NCBI RefSeq assembly: GCF_051401765.1
Contig: NW_027480423.1
Span: forward strand, 3,286,001-3,350,000
Direction: 5' to 3'
Source: Calliopsis andreniformis
Taxonomy: Eukaryota; Arthropoda; Insecta; Hymenoptera; Andrenidae
Length of the DNA stretch: 64,000 nt
This document shows, piece after piece, positions 49,381-62,900 of the stretch (its first letter is position 1; the number at the start of each line of letters is the position of its first letter). Under the pieces are notes generated by a model. That model had not been told where the DNA came from. It searched no databases and saw nothing but the letters and a program-made list of their open reading frames with translations. The position numbers and the translations under genes were made by a program.

Positions 49381-52300
49381 ACTGTAGGGCGTTGCTCCAC
49401 CAGGTCGAATAGTTAGTGCCTTAGAAGTCAACGCCGGAAGCATAAAATACAATATAAATACAACAGTTTTTCCATCGTATATAACGAATAATTGCAACCA
49501 GTATGAAAGTGATGGCCAATTCTACCTTCCGGGCAACCTAGGCTTCACTCTAGGGCGTTGCTCCACCAGATCGAATAGTTAGTGCCTTAGAAGTCAACGC
49601 CAGAAGCATAAAATACAATATATATACAACAGTTTTTCCATCGTATAAATCGAATAATTGCAACCAGTATGAAACTTATGGTCATTTCTATTTTCCGAGC
49701 AACATAGGCTTCACCCTAGGGCGTTCCTCCAACGGATTGAATAGTTAGGGCCTTAGAAGTCAACGCCCGAAGCATAAAATGCAATAAAAATACAACAGTG
49801 TTTCCATAATATAACAGGAATAATTGCATCCAGTTTGAAAGTGATGGCCAATTCTACGTCCCGGGCAACCTAGGCTTCACTCTAGGGCTTTGCTCCACCA
49901 GATCGAATAGTTAGCGCCTCAGAAGTCAACGCCAGAAGCATAAAACACTATATAAATACAACAGCTTTTCATCGTATAAAACGAATAATTGCAACCAGTA
50001 TGAAACTTATGGTCATTTCTACTTTCCGAGCAACCTAGGCTTCACCCTAGGGCGTTGCTCCAACAGATTGAATAGTTAGGGCCTCAGAAGTCTACGCTCG
50101 AACCATAAAATGCAAAAAAAATACAACAGTGTTTCAATCATATAACAGGAATAATTGCGACCAGTTTGAAAGTGATGGCTAATTCTACGTTCCTGCCAAC
50201 CTAGGCTTCACTCTAGGGCGTTGCTCCACCAGATCGAATAGTTAGTGCCTTAGAAGTCAACGCCAGAAGCATAAAACACTATATAAATACAACAGCTTTT
50301 CATCGTATAAAACGAATAATTGCAACCAGTATGAAACTTATGGTCATTTCTACTTTCCGAGCAACCTAGGCTTCACCCTAGGGCGTTGCTCCAACAGATT
50401 GAATAGTTAGGGCCTCAGAAGTCTACGCTCGAACCATAAAATGCAAAAAAAATACAACAGTGTTTCAATCATATAACAGGAATAATTGCGACCAGTTTGA
50501 AAGTGATGGCCAATTCTACGTTCCTGCCAACCTAGGCTTCACTCTAGAGCGTTGCTCCACCAGATCGAATAGTTAGTGCCTTAGCAGTCAACGCCAGAAG
50601 CATAAAATACAATATAAATACAACAGTTTTTCCATCGTATAACAGGAGTAACTGCAAACAGTGTGAAAGTACTGGTCATTTCTACGTTCCGGGTAACCTA
50701 GGCTTCACTCTAGGGCGTTGTTCCACCAGATCGAACAGTTCGGGCCTAAGAAGGCAACGCCAGAAGCATAATATACAATATAAATATAACAGTTTTTCAA
50801 TCGTATAAAGCGAATAATAGCAACCAGTGTGAAAGTTATGGTCATTTCTACGTTCCGGGCAACCTAGACTTCACCACAGGGCGTTGTTCCACCAGATCGA
50901 ATAGTTAGGGCCTAAGAAGTGAACGCCAGCAGCATAAAATACAATTTGAATACAACATTTTTTCCATGATATAAAACGAATAATTGCAACCAGTATGAAA
51001 GTTATGGTCATTTCTTCTTTCCGGGCAACCTAGGCTTCACCCTTGGGCGTTGCTCCAACAGATTGAATGGTTAGGGCCTTAGAAGTCAACGCCGGAAGCG
51101 TAAAATGCAATAAAAATACAACAGTTTTTCCATCGTATAAAAGGATCAATTGCAACCAGTTTGAAAGTGATGGTCATTTCTACGTTCCGGGCAACCTAGG
51201 CTTCACTCTAGGGCGTTGCTGCAACAGATCGAATAGTTAGGTCCATAGAAGTCAACGCCCGAAGCATAAAATACAATATAAATACAACAGTTTTCCATCG
51301 TATAAAACGAATAATTGCAACCAGTATGAAACTTATGGTCATTTCTACTTTCCGAGCAACCTAGGCCTCAACCTAGGGCGTTGCTCCAACAGATTGAATA
51401 GTTAGGGCCTTAGAAGTCTACGCCCGAACCATAAAATGCAAAAAAAATACAACAGTGTTTCCATCATATAACAGGAATAATTTCGACCAGTTTGAAAGTG
51501 ATGGCCAATTCTACGTTCCGGGCAACCTAGGCTTCACTCTAGGGCGTTGCTCCACCAGATCGAATGGTTAGTGCCTTAGAAGTCAACGCCAGAAGCATAA
51601 AATACAATATAAATACAACAGTTTTTCCATCGTATGAAACAAATAATTGCAACCAGTATGAAGCATATGGTCATTTCTACTTTCCGAGCAACCTAGGCTT
51701 CACCCTAGGGCGTTGGTCCAACGGATTGAATAGTTAGGGCCTTAGAAGTCAACGCCCGAACCATAAAATGCAAAAAAAATACAACAGCGATTCCATCATA
51801 TAACAGGAATAATTTCAACCAGTTTCAAAGTGATGGCCAGTTCTACGTTCCGGGCAACCTAGGCTTCACTGTAGGGCGTTGCTCCACCAGGTCGAATAGT
51901 TAGTGCCTTAGAAGTCAACGCCGGAAGCATAAAATACAATATAAATACAACAGTTTTTCCATCGTATATAACGAATAATTGCAACCAGTATGAAAGTGAT
52001 GGCCAATTCTACCTTCCGGGCAACCTAGGCTTCACTCTAGGGCGTTGCTCCACCAGATCGAATAGTTAGTGCCTTAGAAGTCAACGCCAGAAGCATAAAA
52101 TACAATATATATACAACAGTTTTTCCATCGTATAAATCGAATAATTGCAACCAGTATGAAACTTATGGTCATTTCTATTTTCCGAGCAACATAGGCTTCA
52201 CCCTAGGGCGTTCCTCCAACGGATTGAATAGTTAGGGCCTTAGAAGCCAACGCCCGAAGCATAAAATGCAATAAAAATACAACAGTGTTTCCATAATATA

Positions 52301-55300
52301 ACAGGAATAATTGCATCCAGTTTGAAAGTGATGGCCAATTCTACGTCCCGGGCAACCTAGGCTTCACTCTAGGGCGTTGCTCCACCAGATCGAATAGTTA
52401 GTGCCTCAGAAGTCAACGCCAGAAGCATAAAACACTATATAAATACAACAGCTTTTCATCGTATAAAACGAATAATTGCAACCAGTATGAAACTTATGGT
52501 CATTTCTACTTTCCGAGCAACCTAGGCTTCACCCTAGGGCGTTGCTCCAACAGATTGAATAGTTAGGGCCTCAGAAGTCTACGCTCGAACCATAAAATGC
52601 AAAAAAAATACAACAGTGTTTCAATCATATAACAGGAATAATTGCGACCAGTTTGAAAGTGATGGCCAATTCTACGTTCCTGCCAACCTAGGCTTCACTC
52701 TAGGGCGTTGCTCCACCAGATCGAATAGTTAGTGCCTTAGAAGTCAACGCCAGAAGCATAAAATACAATATAAATACAACAGTTTTTCATCGTATGAAGC
52801 AAATAATTGCAACCAGTATGAAACTTATGGTCACTTCTACTTTCCGAGCAACCTAGGCTTCTCCCTAGGGCGTTGCTCCAACGGATTGAATAGTTAGGGC
52901 CTTAAGATGTCAACGCCCGAACCATAAAATGCAAAAAAAATACAACAGTGTTTCCATCATATAACAGGAATAATTGCAACCAGTTTGAAAGTGATGGCCA
53001 ATTCGACGTTTCGGGCAACCTAGGTTTCACTCCAGGGCGTTGCTACACCAGACCGAATAGTTACGGCCTAAGAAGTCAACGCCAGAAGCATAAAATACGA
53101 TATAAATACAACATCTTTTCCATCGCATAAAACGAATAATTGGAACCAGTGTGAAAGTAATGGTCATTTCTACGTTCCGAGCACCCTAGGCGTCACTCTA
53201 GGGCGTTGCGCCACCAGATCTAATCGCTACGGCCTTAGAAGTCAACACCAGAGGCTTAAAGTACAATATAAATGCAACAGCGTTTCCATTGTATAAAACG
53301 AATAATTGCAACCAGTGTGAAAGTTATGGTCATTTCTATATTCCGAGCAACCTAGGATTCACTCTAGGGCGTTGCTCCACCAGATCGAATAGTTAGGTCC
53401 TTAGAAGTAAACGCCAGAAGCATAAAATACGATATAAATACAACAGCGTTTCCATCGTATAAAACGAATAATTGCAACCCGTGTGAAAGTTATGGTCATT
53501 TCTACATTCCGAGCAACCTAGGACTCACTCTAGGGCGCTCCTCCACCAGATCGAATGGTTAGGTCCTTAGAAGTGAACGCCCGAAACATAAAATGCAAAA
53601 AAAATACAACTGTGTTTCCATCATATATCAGGAATAATTGCAACCAGTTTGAAAGTGATGGCCAATTCTACGTTCCGGGCAACCTAGGTTTCACTCCAGG
53701 GCGTTGCTCCACCAGACCGAAAAGTTACGGCCTAAGAAGTCAACGCCAGAAGCATAAAATACGATACAAATACAACAGCTTTTCCATCGTATAAAAGGAA
53801 TAATTGCAAACAGTGTGAAAGTAATGGTCATTTCTACGTTCCGGGCAAGCTAGGCTTCACCCTAGGCTGTTGTTCCACCAGATCGAATAGCTGGGGCCTT
53901 AGAAGTCAACGCCAGAAGCATAAAATACAATATAAATACAACAGTTTTTCCATCGTATAAAACGAATAATTGCAACCAGTATGAAACTGATGGTCATTTC
54001 TACGTTCCGGGCAACCTAGGCTTCACTCTAGGGCGTTGCTCCACCAGATCGAATAGTTAGAGCCTTAGAAGTCAGCGCCAGAAGCATAAAATACAATATA
54101 AATAAAACAGATTTTCCATCGTATAAAACGAATAATTGCTACCAGTGTAAAAGTTATGGTCAGTTCTACGTTCCGGGCAACCTAGGCCTCACTCTAGGTC
54201 GTTTTTCCACGAGATCCAATTGTTAGGGCCTAAGAAGTCAACGCCAGAAGCATAAGATACAATATACATATAACAGATTTTCCATCGTATAGAACGAATA
54301 ATAGCAACCAGTGTGAAAGTTAACGTCATTTCTACTTTCCGGGCAACCTAGGCTTCCCCGTCGGGCGTTGCACCAACAGATTGAATAGTTAGGGCCTTAG
54401 AAGTCAACGCCCGATGCATAAAATACAAAATAAATAGAACAGTTTTTCCATCGTTTAAAACGAATAATTGCTACCGGTGTGAAAGCTATGGTCATTTCTA
54501 CTTCACGGGCAACCTAGACTACACCATAGGGCGTTGCTCCACCATATCGAATAGATAGTGCCTTAGAAGTCAACGCCAGAAGCATAAAATACTATAAAAA
54601 TACAACAGTTTTTCCATCATATAAAACGAATAATTGCAACCAGTATGAAACTTATGGTCATTTCTACTTTCCGAGCAACCTAGGCTTCAACCCTAGGGCG
54701 TTGCTCCAACAGATTGAATAGTTACGTCCTTAGAAGTCAACGCCCGAAGCATAAAATGCAATAAAAATACAACAGTGTTTCCATCATATAACAGGAATAA
54801 TTGCAACCAGTTTGAAAGTGATGGCCAATTCGACGTTCCGGGCAACCTAGGCTTCACTCTATTGCGTTGCTCCACCAGATCGAATAGATAGTGCCTTAGA
54901 AGTCGATGCCAGAAGCTTAAAATACAATATAAATACAACAGTTTTTCCATCGTATAAAACGAATAATTGCAACCAGCATGAAACTTATGGTCATTTCTAC
55001 TTTCCGAGCAACCTAGGCTTCACCCTAGGGCGTTGCTCCAACAGATTGAATAGTTAGGGCCGTAGATGTCAACGCCCGAACCATAAAATGCAAAAAAAAT
55101 ACAACAGTGTTACCATCATATAACAGGAATAATTGCAACCAGTTTGAAAGTGATGGCCAATTCTACGTTCCGGGCAAGCTAGGCTTCACTCTATTGCGTT
55201 GCTCCACCAGATCGAATAGTTAGGGCCTTAGAAGTCAACGCCAGAAGCATAAAATACAATATAAATACAACAGTTTTTCCATCGTATAAAACGAATAATT

Positions 55301-56184
55301 GCAACCAGTATGAGACTTATGGTCATTTCTACATTCCGAGCAACCTAGGCTTCACCCTAGGGCGTTGATCCAACAGATTGAATATTTAGGGCCTTAGAAG
55401 TCGACGCCCGAAGCATAAAATACAATATAAATACAACAGTTTTTCGATCGTATAAAACGAATAATTGCAACCAGTATGAAAGTTATGGTCATTTCTACGT
55501 TCCGGGCAACCTAGGCTTCACCATAGTGCGTCGTTCCACCAGATGGAAGAGTTAGGGCATAAGAAGTCAACGCCAGAAGCATAAAATACGATTTAAGTAA
55601 TACAGTTTTTCCATCGTATAAAACGAGTAATTGCAAACATTGCGAATTTAATGGTCATTTCTACGTTCCGGGCTACCTAGACGTCACTCTAGTGCGTTGC
55701 TCCACCACATCTAATAGCTACGGCCTTAGACGTCAACGACAGAAGCATTAAATACAATAAAGATGCAACAGCTTTTCCATCGTATAAAACGAATAATTGC
55801 AACCAGTGTGAAAGTTATTGTCATTTCTACTTTCCTGGAAACCTATGCTTTCACTCTAGGGCGTTGCTCCACCAGATCGAATATTTAGTGCCTAAGAAGT
55901 CAACGCCAGAAGCATAAAATACAAGATAACTACAACAGTTTTTACATCGTATAAAACGAATAATTGCTACCAGTATGGAAGTGATGGTCATTTCTACGTT
56001 CCGGGCAACCTAGGCCTCACCCTATGACGTTGTTCCACCAGATTGAATAGTTAGGCCCTAAGAAATCAACGCCAGAAGCATAAAATACAATATAAATATA
56101 ACAGTGTTTCCATCGTATAAAACGAATAATTTCAACCAGTGTGAATGTTATGGTCATTTCTACATTCCGAGCAACCTAGGCTTC
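49381..56184 (+). repeat. 41-mer tandem duplication, copy 2 (6804 bp)
   Basis: Near-identical to 42577-49380. Differences from copy 1 include 'cgttggtccaacgg' near 51711 (copy 1 'cgttgctcc'), 'gttgctacaccagacc' near 53040 (copy 1 'gctccacc'), 'aacccgtgtg' near 53477 (copy 1 'aaccagtg') and 'cgatacaaatac' near 53763 (copy 1 'cgatataaatac'). It continues past the corresponding end of copy 1: 'ttccgagcaacc' is at 56165, where the junction of copy 1 at 49361 reads 'ttccgggcaacc'. Confidence 0.9.
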
Positions 56185-57270
56185 ACCCCAGGGCGTTGTT
56201 CCACCCGGTCGAATAGTTAGGGCCTAAGAAGTGAACGCCAGGAGCATAAAATACAATATAAATACAACAGTTCTTCCATCATATAAAACGAATAATTGCA
56301 ACCAGTATAAAAGTTATGGTCAGTTCTACGTTCCGGGCAGCCTACGCTTCACTCTGTGGCGTTCTTCCACCACATCGAATAGCTACGGCCTCAGAAGTCA
56401 ACGCCTGAAGCATAAAATACAATAAAAATACAACAGTCTTTCCATCCTATAACAGGAATAATTGCAACCCGTGTGAAAGTGATGGTCATTTATACGTTCC
56501 AGGCAACCTATGCTTCATTCTAGGGCATTGTTAAACCAGATCGAATTGTTAGGGCCTTAGAAGTCAACGCCCGAAGCATAAAATACAAATTAAACAGAAC
56601 AGTTTTTCCATTGTATAAAACGAATAATTGCTACCAGTGAAAAGTTATGGTCATTTCTACGTTCCGGGCAACCTAGGCTTCACCCTAGGGCGTTGCTCCA
56701 CCAGATCGAAGAGTTAGGGTCCAAGAAGTCAACACCGGAAGCTTAAAATACAATATAAAAACAACAGCTTTTCATTCGTAGAAAACAAATAATTGCAACC
56801 TGTGTGAAGGTTATGGTCATATCTACGTTCCGGGCAACCTTGGCTCCACTGTAGGGAGTTGCTCCACCAGATCGAATAGGTAGGGCCATAGAAGTCTACG
56901 CCCGAAGCATAAAATACGATATAAGTACAACAGTTTTTCCATCGTATAAAATGTATAATTGCAAACATTGCGAAAGTAATGGTCATTTCTACGTTTCGGG
57001 CAACATAGGCGTCACTCTAATGCGTTGCTCCACCACATCTAATAGCTACGGCCTTAGATGTCAACGACAGAAGCCTAAAATACAATATAAATACAACAGT
57101 TTTTCCATCGTATATAACGAATAATTGCAACCAGTATGAAACTTATGGTCATTTCTACTTTCCGAGCAACCTAGGCTTCACCCTAGGGCGTTGCTCCAAC
57201 AGGTTGAATAGTTAGGGCCGTAGAAGTCAACGCCCGAACCATAAAATGCAAAAAAAATACAACAGTGTTA
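54614..57270 (+). repeat. 16-mer tandem duplication, copy 1 (2657 bp)
   Basis: Sixteen monomers repeated directly at 57271-59927 (pairs 54693/57350, 56231/58888, 56729/59386). Apart from the edge, I noticed a single substitution, near 57174/59831 ('ctaggcttc' versus 'ctagacttc'). The unit starts inside copy 2 of the 41-mer and runs beyond its end, so this duplication followed the 41-mer event. The 47.81-49.36 kb segment is a third, slightly more diverged relative of its first 1.55 kb. Confidence 0.9.
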
Positions 57271-59927
57271 CCATCATATAAAACGAATAATTGCAACCAG
57301 TATGAAACTTATGGTCATTTCTACTTTCCGAGCAACCTAGGCTTCAACCCTAGGGCGTTGCTCCAACAGATTGAATAGTTACGTCCTTAGAAGTCAACGC
57401 CCGAAGCATAAAATGCAATAAAAATACAACAGTGTTTCCATCATATAACAGGAATAATTGCAACCAGTTTGAAAGTGATGGCCAATTCGACGTTCCGGGC
57501 AACCTAGGCTTCACTCTATTGCGTTGCTCCACCAGATCGAATAGATAGTGCCTTAGAAGTCGATGCCAGAAGCTTAAAATACAATATAAATACAACAGTT
57601 TTTCCATCGTATAAAACGAATAATTGCAACCAGCATGAAACTTATGGTCATTTCTACTTTCCGAGCAACCTAGGCTTCACCCTAGGGCGTTGCTCCAACA
57701 GATTGAATAGTTAGGGCCGTAGATGTCAACGCCCGAACCATAAAATGCAAAAAAAATACAACAGTGTTACCATCATATAACAGGAATAATTGCAACCAGT
57801 TTGAAAGTGATGGCCAATTCTACGTTCCGGGCAAGCTAGGCTTCACTCTATTGCGTTGCTCCACCAGATCGAATAGTTAGGGCCTTAGAAGTCAACGCCA
57901 GAAGCATAAAATACAATATAAATACAACAGTTTTTCCATCGTATAAAACGAATAATTGCAACCAGTATGAGACTTATGGTCATTTCTACATTCCGAGCAA
58001 CCTAGGCTTCACCCTAGGGCGTTGATCCAACAGATTGAATATTTAGGGCCTTAGAAGTCGACGCCCGAAGCATAAAATACAATATAAATACAACAGTTTT
58101 TCGATCGTATAAAACGAATAATTGCAACCAGTATGAAAGTTATGGTCATTTCTACGTTCCGGGCAACCTAGGCTTCACCATAGTGCGTCGTTCCACCAGA
58201 TGGAAGAGTTAGGGCATAAGAAGTCAACGCCAGAAGCATAAAATACGATTTAAGTAATACAGTTTTTCCATCGTATAAAACGAGTAATTGCAAACATTGC
58301 GAATTTAATGGTCATTTCTACGTTCCGGGCTACCTAGACGTCACTCTAGTGCGTTGCTCCACCACATCTAATAGCTACGGCCTTAGACGTCAACGACAGA
58401 AGCATTAAATACAATAAAGATGCAACAGCTTTTCCATCGTATAAAACGAATAATTGCAACCAGTGTGAAAGTTATTGTCATTTCTACTTTCCTGGAAACC
58501 TATGCTTTCACTCTAGGGCGTTGCTCCACCAGATCGAATATTTAGTGCCTAAGAAGTCAACGCCAGAAGCATAAAATACAAGATAACTACAACAGTTTTT
58601 ACATCGTATAAAACGAATAATTGCTACCAGTATGGAAGTGATGGTCATTTCTACGTTCCGGGCAACCTAGGCCTCACCCTATGACGTTGTTCCACCAGAT
58701 TGAATAGTTAGGCCCTAAGAAATCAACGCCAGAAGCATAAAATACAATATAAATATAACAGTGTTTCCATCGTATAAAACGAATAATTTCAACCAGTGTG
58801 AATGTTATGGTCATTTCTACATTCCGAGCAACCTAGGCTTCACCCCAGGGCGTTGTTCCACCCGGTCGAATAGTTAGGGCCTAAGAAGTGAACGCCAGGA
58901 GCATAAAATACAATATAAATACAACAGTTCTTCCATCATATAAAACGAATAATTGCAACCAGTATAAAAGTTATGGTCAGTTCTACGTTCCGGGCAGCCT
59001 ACGCTTCACTCTGTGGCGTTCTTCCACCACATCGAATAGCTACGGCCTCAGAAGTCAACGCCTGAAGCATAAAATACAATAAAAATACAACAGTCTTTCC
59101 ATCCTATAACAGGAATAATTGCAACCCGTGTGAAAGTGATGGTCATTTATACGTTCCAGGCAACCTATGCTTCATTCTAGGGCATTGTTAAACCAGATCG
59201 AATTGTTAGGGCCTTAGAAGTCAACGCCCGAAGCATAAAATACAAATTAAACAGAACAGTTTTTCCATTGTATAAAACGAATAATTGCTACCAGTGAAAA
59301 GTTATGGTCATTTCTACGTTCCGGGCAACCTAGGCTTCACCCTAGGGCGTTGCTCCACCAGATCGAAGAGTTAGGGTCCAAGAAGTCAACACCGGAAGCT
59401 TAAAATACAATATAAAAACAACAGCTTTTCATTCGTAGAAAACAAATAATTGCAACCTGTGTGAAGGTTATGGTCATATCTACGTTCCGGGCAACCTTGG
59501 CTCCACTGTAGGGAGTTGCTCCACCAGATCGAATAGGTAGGGCCATAGAAGTCTACGCCCGAAGCATAAAATACGATATAAGTACAACAGTTTTTCCATC
59601 GTATAAAATGTATAATTGCAAACATTGCGAAAGTAATGGTCATTTCTACGTTTCGGGCAACATAGGCGTCACTCTAATGCGTTGCTCCACCACATCTAAT
59701 AGCTACGGCCTTAGATGTCAACGACAGAAGCCTAAAATACAATATAAATACAACAGTTTTTCCATCGTATATAACGAATAATTGCAACCAGTATGAAACT
59801 TATGGTCATTTCTACTTTCCGAGCAACCTAGACTTCACCCTAGGGCGTTGCTCCAACAGGTTGAATAGTTAGGGCCGTAGAAGTCAACGCCCGAACCATA
59901 AAATGCAAAAAAAATACAACAGTGTTA
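57271..59927 (+). repeat. 16-mer tandem duplication, copy 2 (2657 bp)
   Basis: Second copy of the 16-mer. Its left junction lies in the 'ccatcatata' segment near 57268-57280: left of it the sequence is 'aacagtgttaccatcatata', to the right it continues 'aaacgaataattgc'. At the end of copy 2 (near 59927-59940) the original continuation 'ccatcatatgacatgaa' is seen. The junction is therefore located to about ten bases. Confidence 0.9.
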
Positions 59928-62900
59928 CCATCATATGACATGAATAATTGCAACCAGTTTGACAGTGATGGCCAATTCTACGTTCCGGGCAACCTAGGCT
60001 TCACTCTATTGCGTTGTGCCACCAGATCGAATAGTTAGGGGCTAAGAAGTCAACGCCAGAAGCATTAAATACAATATAAATATAACAGTTTTTCCATCGT
60101 ATAAAACGAATAATAGCAGCCAGTGTGAAAGTTATGGTCATTTCTAAGTTCCGAGCACCCTAGCCGTCACTCTAGGGCGTTGCTCTACCACATCTAATAG
60201 CTACGGCCTTAGAAGCCAACGCCAGAGGCATAAAATACAATATAAATGCAACAACCGTTACACCGTATAAAACGAATAATTGCAACCTGTGTGAAGGTTA
60301 TGGTCATATCTACGTTCCGGGCAACATAGGCTTCACTGTAGGGCGTTGCTCCACCAGATCGAAGTATTAGGGCCTAAGAAGTCAACGCCCGAAGCATAAA
60401 ATACGATATAAATACAACAGCTTTTCCATCGTATTAAATGAATAATTGCAAACAGTGTGAAAGTAGTGTTCATTTCTACGTTCCGAGCATCCTAGGCTTA
60501 ACTCTAGGGCGGTGCTCCACCATATCGAATAGCTACGGCCTTAGAAGCCTACGCCTGAAGCATAAAATACAATACAAATACGACAGCATTTTCATCGTAT
60601 AACAGGAATAATTTCAACAAGCGTGAAAGTAATGATCATTTCGGCGTTTCGGGCATCCTAGACTTAACTCTGAGGCATTGCTCCACCAGATCGAATAGTT
60701 AGGGCCTAAGAAGTCAACGCCAGAAGCATAAAATACAATATAAATACAACAGTTTTTCCATCGTATAAAACGAATAATTGCAACCAGTATGAGACTTATG
60801 GTCATTTCTACATTCCGAGCAACCTAGGCTTCACCCTAGGGCGTTGATCCAACAGATTGAATATTTAGGGCCTTAGAAGTCAACGCCCGAAGCATAAAAT
60901 ACAATATAAATTCAACAGCTTTTCCGTCGTATAAAACGAATAATTGCAACCAGTATGAAAGTTATGGTCATTTCTACTTTCCGGGCAACCTAGGCTTCAC
61001 CCTAGGGCGTTGCTCCAACAGATCGAATAGTTATGGCTTTAGAAGTCAACGGCCGAAGCATAAAATACAAAATAAATAGAACTGTTTTTCCATCGTATAA
61101 AACGAATAATTGCTACCGGTGTGAAAGTTATGGTCATTTCTACGTTCCGGGCAACCTAGGCTTCACCATAGTGCGTTGTTCCACCAGATGGAAGAGTTAG
61201 GGCATAAGAAGTCAACGCCTGAAGCATAAAATACAATACAAATACAACAGCATTTTCATCGTATAACAGGAATAATTTCAACAAGCGTGAAAGTAATGAT
61301 CATTTCGGCGTTTCGGGCATCCTAGACTTAACTCTGAGGCATTGCTCCACCAGATCGAATAGTTAGGGCCTAAGAAGTCAACGCCAGAAGCATAAAATAC
61401 AATATAAATACAACAGTGTTTCCATCGTATAAAACAAATAATTGCAACCAGTATGAAACTTATGGTCATTTCTACTTTCCGAGCAACCTAGGCTTCACCC
61501 TAGGGCGTTGCTCCAACAGGTTCAATAGTTAGGGCCGTAGAAGTCAACGCCCGAACCATAAAATGCAAAAAAAATACAACAGTGTTACCATCATATAACA
61601 GGAATAATTGCAACCAGATTGAAAGTGATGTCCCATTCTACGTTCCGGGCAACCTAGGCTTCACTCTATTGCGTTGCTCCACCAGATCGAATAGTTAGGG
61701 CCTAAGAAGTCAACGCCAGAAGCGTAAGATACATAATAAATATAACAGTTTTTCCATCGTATAGAACGGATAATAGCATCCAGTGTGAAAGTTATTGTCA
61801 TTTCTACGTTCCGGGCAACCTAGGCTTCACTCTAGGGCGTTGCTCCACCAGATCAAACAGTTATGGCCTTAGAAGTCAACGCCCGAAGCATAAAATACAA
61901 AATAAACAGAACAGCTTTTCCATTGTATAAAACGAATAATTGCTACCAGTGTAAAAGTTATGGTCATTTCTACGTTCCGGGCAACCTAGGCTTCACCCTA
62001 GGGCGTTGCTCCACCAGATCGAAGAGTTAGGGTCTAAGAAGTCAACACCGGAAGCTTAAAATACAATATAAAAACAACAGCTTTTCATTCGTAGAAAACG
62101 AATAATTGCAACCTGTGTGAAGGTTATGGTCATATCTACGTTCCGGGCAACCTTGGCTCCACTGTAGGGAGTTGCTCCACCAGATCGAATAGGTAGGGCC
62201 ATAGAAGTCTACGCCCAAAGCATTAAATACAATAAATATACAAGAGTTTTTCCATCGTATATCAGGTATAATTGCAACCAGTGTGAAAGTGATGGTCATT
62301 TCTACGTTCCGGGCAACGTAGGCTTCACTCTAGGGCGTTGTTCCACCAGATCGAACACTTAGGGCCTAAGAAGGCACCGCCGGAATCATAAAATACAGTA
62401 TAAATATAACAGTTTTTCCATCGTATAAAACGAATAATTGCTACCGTTGTGAAAGTTATTTCCATTTCTACGTTCCGGGCAAACTAGGCTTCACCCGAAG
62501 GCGTTGTTCCACCAGATGGAATAGTTAGGGCATAAGAAGTCAACGCCAGAAGCATAAAATACGATATAAGTACAACAGTTTTTCCATCGTATAAAATGTA
62601 TAATTGCAAACATTGCGAAAGTAATGGTCATTTCTACGTTTCGGGCAACATAGGCGTCACTCTAATGCGTTGCTCCACCACATCTAATAGCTACGGCCTT
62701 AGACGTCAACGACGGAAGCCTAAAATACAATATAAATGCAACAGTTTTTCCATCATATGAAACGAATAATTGCAACCAGTATGAAAGCTACGGTCATTTC
62801 TCCTTTACGGGCAACCTAGGCTACACCCTAGGGCGTTGCTCCTACAGATTGAATGGTCAGGGCCTTAGAAGTCAATGCCCGAAGCATAAAATGCAATAAA

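Noticed and set aside
54693..54950. Minus-strand 85-codon ORFs (47889-48146, 54693-54950, 57350-57607 and others) with hydrophobic stretches
   Set aside because: These are exact copies created by the 6804- and 2657-bp duplications, with the hydrophobicity coming from reading the A/T tracts in reverse. No independent gene evidence.
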